Translations under genes and position numbers: made by a program | Shown here: positions 24,012 to 27,383 of the stretch, piece by piece | Layout of the letters: the number at the start of each line of letters is the position of its first letter | Numbering within the stretch: the stretch's first letter is position 1 | Assembly (NCBI GenBank): GCA_002490465.1 | Contig: DKUB01000034.1 | Location: 20,582 to 47,964 of the forward strand | Source: Lachnoclostridium sp. UBA7215 | GTDB lineage: Bacteria; Bacillota; Clostridia; Lachnospirales; Lachnospiraceae | Direction of reading: 5' to 3' | Length of the DNA: 27,383 bases | The notes under the pieces: model-generated | The model's database searches: none | What the model was told of the DNA's origin: nothing | Seen by the model: the letters and a program-made list of their open reading frames with translations, nothing else

Positions 24012-25214
24012 ATGAAAAGATATGTTGCTCTTAAAATTACTATGTTTCTGATTTGCTTTTTAATGCCACATACTATCCAGGCAAAAACAGCAAAAGACAC
24101 CAGTCCATTTGAATACGAAACTGTGTCTGAAGGAGAGAATGCTTGTCGGATTACAGGAATTCGTATTATAAAAGATAAGGGAATATCTGAGTTGGAGATA
24201 CCGGATACAATAAATGGAAAGACCGTAGTTTCCATTGGAGTAGGGAAAATAACTAATAAGTGGAATGAGGAGGTGGAAGCAAATGCATTTCTCATGTATT
24301 CTGCTGTCGATAGTGAAACATGGAAATGGGTTTCTGATACGAAAATACAGGAACAGCGGGCAAAAAAAATAAAAAAGATTATATTACCTGATACAATAAA
24401 GGAAATCAATGAATTTGCATTTGCTGGAATGAGAGATTTAAAAACTATAAAATTATCCCAAAATCTTACTATGATAGGGCGGTGTGCATTTGGTGCAACA
24501 TCTATTCAAAAAATGCGTCTTCCGTCAGGACTTACCACTATTGGGGAAAAGATTTTTTTTAAAGCCCCTATAAGGGATATTAATATACCGGCTAAGTTAA
24601 AAGAGGGCGTGGCAGATCTGGCGAGGACTACGGTTTCTTGGAAACACTTTACTATTTCTAAGAAAAATTCAGCATATAAAATAAAAAAGGGACTACTTTT
24701 ATCTAAAAATGGTAAAATAGTTTATGCTATGATTGCACCTAAAAAGAAGATTTGTATTCCAGATAAAGTAAAAACACTGGCAAGTTCTGCCTTTTATAAT
24801 TTGAATATCCGTTCCATATATTTGGGAGCCGGGGTAAAGGAGATAAAAGCTAACGCATTATCCACAAAAACAAGATGTAAAATAACGATTTCTCCATCCA
24901 ACACTTCTATAAAAAAATCTGGGATGTGTATTTATCATAAGAAAAATGGGAATTTACTGGTCGGAATTCCTAAAAGTAGTAAAGAAAGGATTTCATCCAA
25001 ATTGGAAAAGATTTATATACTAAAGATTTCGAGTAAGATAAAGATACTTGACGGCAATGTTTCTATCGTTGGTATTGCGCCCAAATATAAGGCTAGAAAG
25101 GTGTATATTCCAAAGAGTGTAAGAACGATACCATATGGTTGGAGTCTCGGATTTTTGGTGCATAATAAATGTGTATATGTTACGGAGAGGGATTACGCAA
25201 CTTTTCGTCCTTAA
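24012..25214 (+). CDS. Secreted BspA-type leucine-rich-repeat protein
   Basis: A 400-residue exported protein with a signal peptide (MKRYVALKITMFLICFLMPHTIQA, probable cleavage after IQA). BspA-like LRR_5 repeats follow, in units such as IKKIILPDTIKEINEFAFAG, LKTIKLSQNLTMIGRCAFG and MRLPSGLTTIGEKIFF. Such repeats mediate adhesion or ligand binding at the cell surface. There is no sortase motif or membrane anchor at the C terminus. AAGGAG at 23998-24003 is 8 nt before the ATG at 24012, which I prefer over the upstream TTG at 23961. It follows the protease remnant by 53 bp and may be in one transcript with it. The base composition is more A+T-rich than that of the following LRR gene. Confidence 0.82.
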   Translation: MKRYVALKITMFLICFLMPHTIQAKTAKDTSPFEYETVSEGENACRITGIRIIKDKGISELEIPDTINGKTVVSIGVGKITNKWNEEVEANAFLMYSAVDSETWKWVSDTKIQEQRAKKIKKIILPDTIKEINEFAFAGMRDLKTIKLSQNLTMIGRCAFGATSIQKMRLPSGLTTIGEKIFFKAPIRDINIPAKLKEGVADLARTTVSWKHFTISKKNSAYKIKKGLLLSKNGKIVYAMIAPKKKICIPDKVKTLASSAFYNLNIRSIYLGAGVKEIKANALSTKTRCKITISPSNTSIKKSGMCIYHKKNGNLLVGIPKSSKERISSKLEKIYILKISSKIKILDGNVSIVGIAPKYKARKVYIPKSVRTIPYGWSLGFLVHNKCVYVTERDYATFRP

Positions 25215-25232
25215 TTAAAAAATTCTTGTTTT

Positions 25233-25265
25233 TGCAACATTTTTGTCTTTTATTTCGTTATATAT
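25233..25265 (+). promoter_or_regulatory. ECF-sigma-like promoter before the second LRR gene
   Basis: TGCAAC at 25233-25238 and CGTT at 25256-25259 (followed by ATATATA) are separated by 17 bp. The TGxAAC ... CGTx pattern with 16-17 bp spacing is that of extracytoplasmic-function sigma factors of Firmicutes. The same element, including TGCAACATTT and CGTTATATA, recurs at 26949-26980 with identical spacing. TTAATTAA lies upstream of both. Confidence 0.6.
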
Positions 25266-25318
25266 ATGAGAGATAAAAAATGCCCGGTGTAACCGGACAT
25301 AAAAGGGGGAGAAAGCAT

Positions 25319-26911
25319 ATGATGAAAAAGGCAATCATAGGAATGGCGTTAATCATGTCCGCTCTTGTGTTTTCCTGCGGTATAGGCCTAAAGGGCAGGG
25401 CGGACACAGGGAAGCATGAATTTTACAAGGCAAAAACGAAGGAATATCAGTATTATGTGAGAGACGGTATCGTCGAAATAGAGAAATACATAGGAAAAAA
25501 GAAAAAGGTTATCGTGCCCGAAAAGATAGAAGGGAAACGTGTTGTTTCTATCCGTAATTGCTTTTACCGTACGAGTGTGTCAAGCGTAACGGTTCCGGAT
25601 TCTATTTCCGCTATGAATTCGAGAGCTTTTTATAATTGCAAAAAGCTAAAAAAGGTAAAATTGTCAAAAAAGATAACAACGATACCGAGCGGCGCTTTTA
25701 TGGGCTGTACTTCCCTGACAGAGGTCAGCATGTCAAGCTCTGTATCGGAAATAGAAGACAAGGCGTTCTGGAACTGCGGGGCGCTTACGTCAGTCGGGGA
25801 TTTGACTCTCAAAAAAGTTGGATGGAGCGCTTTTGAGAATTGTAAAAAACTGAAGGGCACCATCACATTTGATTCTTCTATAGAAGAGATTCCAAGTGGC
25901 TGTTTTTGTAACTGCAAAAAGCTTTCCTTCCGCTTCCCGGATAAGGACTTAACCGTGTATGACCTCGCATTTGCCGGCTGCCGTAACACCAAACGCTATA
26001 TTTCCCCGAATGTCAACGCAGGCGCCTATGCGGGATGTACCAATATTGATACGGTAGTCGTAAAAGACGACAATGTAATCGAGGAAAACGGCGTCTACTA
26101 CAGCAAGGACAGGAAAACGTTAGTATATGTCCGGCCGGATTATCAGGGGAAGCTCGATTTTCTGAAGCAGGTGGATACGATTGGCGCCTATGCGTTCAGC
26201 GGCTTCCGGCAGAAAAAGGTTAAAATCCCGGATACGATCCGTGAGATACAGGAGGGCGCTTTTTATGGCGCGCTCTGTAAGTCTGTAACATGGAATAAAA
26301 ATGTGAAAGACATGGCCAACTATATGTTTAAAGAGAGCGCGTTGGAAAAGGTTGTCATTCCAAAGGGCGTGAAAACGATAGGCCTTGAGGCGTTATGGAA
26401 TATGCCGAAGTGCGTGTCCGTCTCCCTTCCTGCCAGCGTGAGGTCGTGGGCAGACTACGAAGCGGAATTTACCGGTGTGTTAGAGGGATTTCCGGCATTG
26501 AAAAAGGTGACAGTGGCTTCCGGTAATCCCCATTTGGAATCCAAAAAGGGACTGCTGTTTTCCAAGACGAACCGCCTGCTCTGTTACCCGGCCGGAAGGA
26601 AGGCGAAGACTTACAAAATACCAAAAAATATTACAGTTGGCATACACGCCTTCAGCAATGTGAAAAATTTAAAGGTGACATTCCGGTTTGGGAGCGGAAT
26701 TCAGGGCTGTTTTATCAACTGTAAGAATGTGCGTATCGTCCTGCCAAGATCGGGGATATCCATTGGAAATATGCAGGGTGAGGATATGCCGCCGTTTGAA
26801 AACTCAACGAAATGCTATGCGCTTGTGAAAAAGAACTCCTATGTTCACAAGAAGTTTAAAAAAATGGTAAAAAGGGGATATACAAGCGAGTTTGCCTATA
26901 AGGTCGTGTGA
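25319..26911 (+). CDS. Secreted BspA-type leucine-rich-repeat protein
   Basis: A 530-residue exported repeat protein. It begins with a signal peptide (MMKKAIIGMALIMSALVFSC..., with GRADT as likely cleavage region). A loose lipobox-like VFSC is present but its residues are atypical. LRR_5 repeats include VSSVTVPDSISAMNSRAFYN, LKKVKLSKKITTIPSGAFMG, LTEVSMSSSVSEIEDKAFWN and later VKIPDTIREIQEGAFYG. The C terminus is lysine-rich with no LPXTG. The frame is open from 25280, but the ATGATG at 25319-25324, behind AAGGGGGAG, gives the proper signal peptide. A CCGGT/ACCGG hairpin sits just upstream of the ribosome site. It is probably transcribed from the ECF-like promoter at 25233. Confidence 0.85.
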   Translation: MMKKAIIGMALIMSALVFSCGIGLKGRADTGKHEFYKAKTKEYQYYVRDGIVEIEKYIGKKKKVIVPEKIEGKRVVSIRNCFYRTSVSSVTVPDSISAMNSRAFYNCKKLKKVKLSKKITTIPSGAFMGCTSLTEVSMSSSVSEIEDKAFWNCGALTSVGDLTLKKVGWSAFENCKKLKGTITFDSSIEEIPSGCFCNCKKLSFRFPDKDLTVYDLAFAGCRNTKRYISPNVNAGAYAGCTNIDTVVVKDDNVIEENGVYYSKDRKTLVYVRPDYQGKLDFLKQVDTIGAYAFSGFRQKKVKIPDTIREIQEGAFYGALCKSVTWNKNVKDMANYMFKESALEKVVIPKGVKTIGLEALWNMPKCVSVSLPASVRSWADYEAEFTGVLEGFPALKKVTVASGNPHLESKKGLLFSKTNRLLCYPAGRKAKTYKIPKNITVGIHAFSNVKNLKVTFRFGSGIQGCFINCKNVRIVLPRSGISIGNMQGEDMPPFENSTKCYALVKKNSYVHKKFKKMVKRGYTSEFAYKVV

Positions 26912-26948
26912 TTGTTTGTGGCAATAAAATCAAAAAAATGTTAATTAA

Positions 26949-26985
26949 TGCAACATTTCAGCTTCCAAATCCGTTATATAAATAG
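26949..26985 (+). promoter_or_regulatory. ECF-sigma-like promoter before the right-edge exported protein gene
   Basis: TGCAAC at 26949-26954 and CGTT at 26972-26975 (then ATATA) are 17 bp apart. The surrounding bases (TGCAACATTT, CGTTATATA) match the promoter at 25233 exactly, while the 13 bases between them differ. Its -10 part lies in the loop of the hairpin at 26959-27002. Confidence 0.6.
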
Positions 26986-27008
26986 AAGGGGTTTGGAGGC
27001 TGAATTTT
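26959..27008 (+). terminator. Hairpin after the second LRR gene, overlapping a promoter
   Basis: CAGCTTCCAAA at 26959-26969 pairs with TTTGGAGGCTG at 26992-27002 (11 bp with one wobble), followed by AATTTTTA. The 22-nt loop contains the CGTTATATA of the ECF-like promoter. As a terminator it would end the LRR transcript. A transcript starting from the nested promoter would contain only the 3' arm. Confidence 0.5.
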
Positions 27009-27042
27009 TACCACATTGGAGAAAGAACAGATATGTATTTAA

Positions 27043-27183
27043 CGAGATGTAAATGCAGGGTCTTGTCAAGGATTGGAACTGAGTAATGCAAAAGGAGATA
27101 ATGTTTATATGGGTATTTGTGAACATATAGATAAATTATCCGGAATGCAATATATATATTCTTTGCCAAAAAGTGAGTTCTAG
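27043..27183 (+). other. Possible coding remnant or leader peptide region
   Basis: In the 292-bp gap before the last gene, one frame is open from 27043 to a TAG at 27181 and reads protein-like text ending in SGMQYIYSLPKSEF. An ATG at 27109 behind AAAGGAG (27091-27097, 11 nt) could start a 24-residue peptide. A second tiny ORF (27032-27085, 17 codons) lies upstream in another frame. It could be the eroded end of a gene or a translated leader; nothing identifies it. Confidence 0.25.
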
Positions 27184-27203
27184 AAAGGAATAAGGAAATA
27201 AAC

Positions 27204-27383
27204 ATGAAGGGTAAGGTTAGAAAAACACTGTTGTCTATTTTTACTGTTGTTATGATAGTAGCAACAAATTCGGTCGGCTTTGCAGCAACGGATAGCAAAA
27301 CCATAGCGGTCAATGATGAGGTCAAAGGCTGGCCCGGATGGAAGTGGGAGTACGATGAAACCCGGATTCTCGGAGTTAACATG
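27204..27383 (+). CDS. Secreted protein, N-terminal part only (truncated by window end)
   Basis: The first 60 codons of a gene running off the right edge. It starts MKGKVRKTLLSIFTVVMIVA, a clear signal peptide with probable cleavage after GFAA, followed by TDSKTIAVNDEVKGWPGWKW. AAAGGAATAAGGAAAT precedes the ATG. A long minus-strand open frame (27008-27382) covers the same DNA and is its shadow. Position after two LRR proteins and the ECF-like promoter suggests another surface protein, but the mature part visible is too short to classify. Confidence 0.7.
   Translation, partial: MKGKVRKTLLSIFTVVMIVATNSVGFAATDSKTIAVNDEVKGWPGWKWEYDETRILGVNM

Noticed and set aside
27008..27382. Minus-strand 124-codon open frame at the right edge
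   Set aside because: The + strand has a ribosome site and a textbook signal peptide over the same DNA; the minus frame has no start context.

Overview
The window looks like a chromosomal segment of a gut-type Clostridia, most likely Lachnospiraceae. The gene set and order, the A+T-leaning sequence, strong GGAGG ribosome sites and TTG/GTG starts fit that group. I do not name a species. There are no tRNA or rRNA genes, CRISPR arrays or transposases. I see one 3'-partial RNase P RNA at the left edge and a 3'-truncated secreted-protein gene at the right edge.

Layout. (1) 1-6469 is housekeeping: the RNase P RNA 3' part, an M29-type aminopeptidase with a long extra N-terminal region, purE, a convergent D,D-carboxypeptidase, a membrane-anchored metallophosphoesterase, and the overlapping condensin genes scpA-scpB. 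(2) 6453-8533 is a small accessory insert: three tightly coupled small genes (the last DUF4160-like) bounded by an imperfect direct repeat, then a coding remnant with an amber stop and an HNH endonuclease of restriction type. (3) 8846-21487 is a nitrogen block: gltB, gltD, a glutamine-synthetase homologue, an ANTAR antiterminator protein, carA and carB. (4) 21488-27383 is a secreted/cell-surface region: a broken S8 protease joined to a phospholipase-C-like domain, two BspA-type leucine-rich-repeat proteins, and the start of another exported protein.

The most interesting point is the glutamine-synthetase homologue at 15233-16537. It aligns along its whole length with type I GlnA, but five of the seven classical catalytic and metal positions are replaced (Glu189 to Ser, Glu196 to His, His245 to Phe, Glu304 to Asn, Glu333 to Val, in Bacillus subtilis numbering). 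It is probably a pseudoenzyme. The next gene is an ANTAR RNA-binding antiterminator. The promoter-proximal leader of gltB, at the head of the block, holds a strong intrinsic terminator directly behind a perfect TTGACA-17-TATAAT promoter. I infer a possible circuit in which the dead synthetase senses nitrogen status and the ANTAR protein controls readthrough. That link is a hypothesis.

A second point is a pair of matching ECF-sigma-like promoters (TGCAAC-N17-CGTTATATA) in front of the second leucine-rich-repeat gene and of the right-edge exported gene. They suggest a cell-envelope regulon for this surface-protein island.
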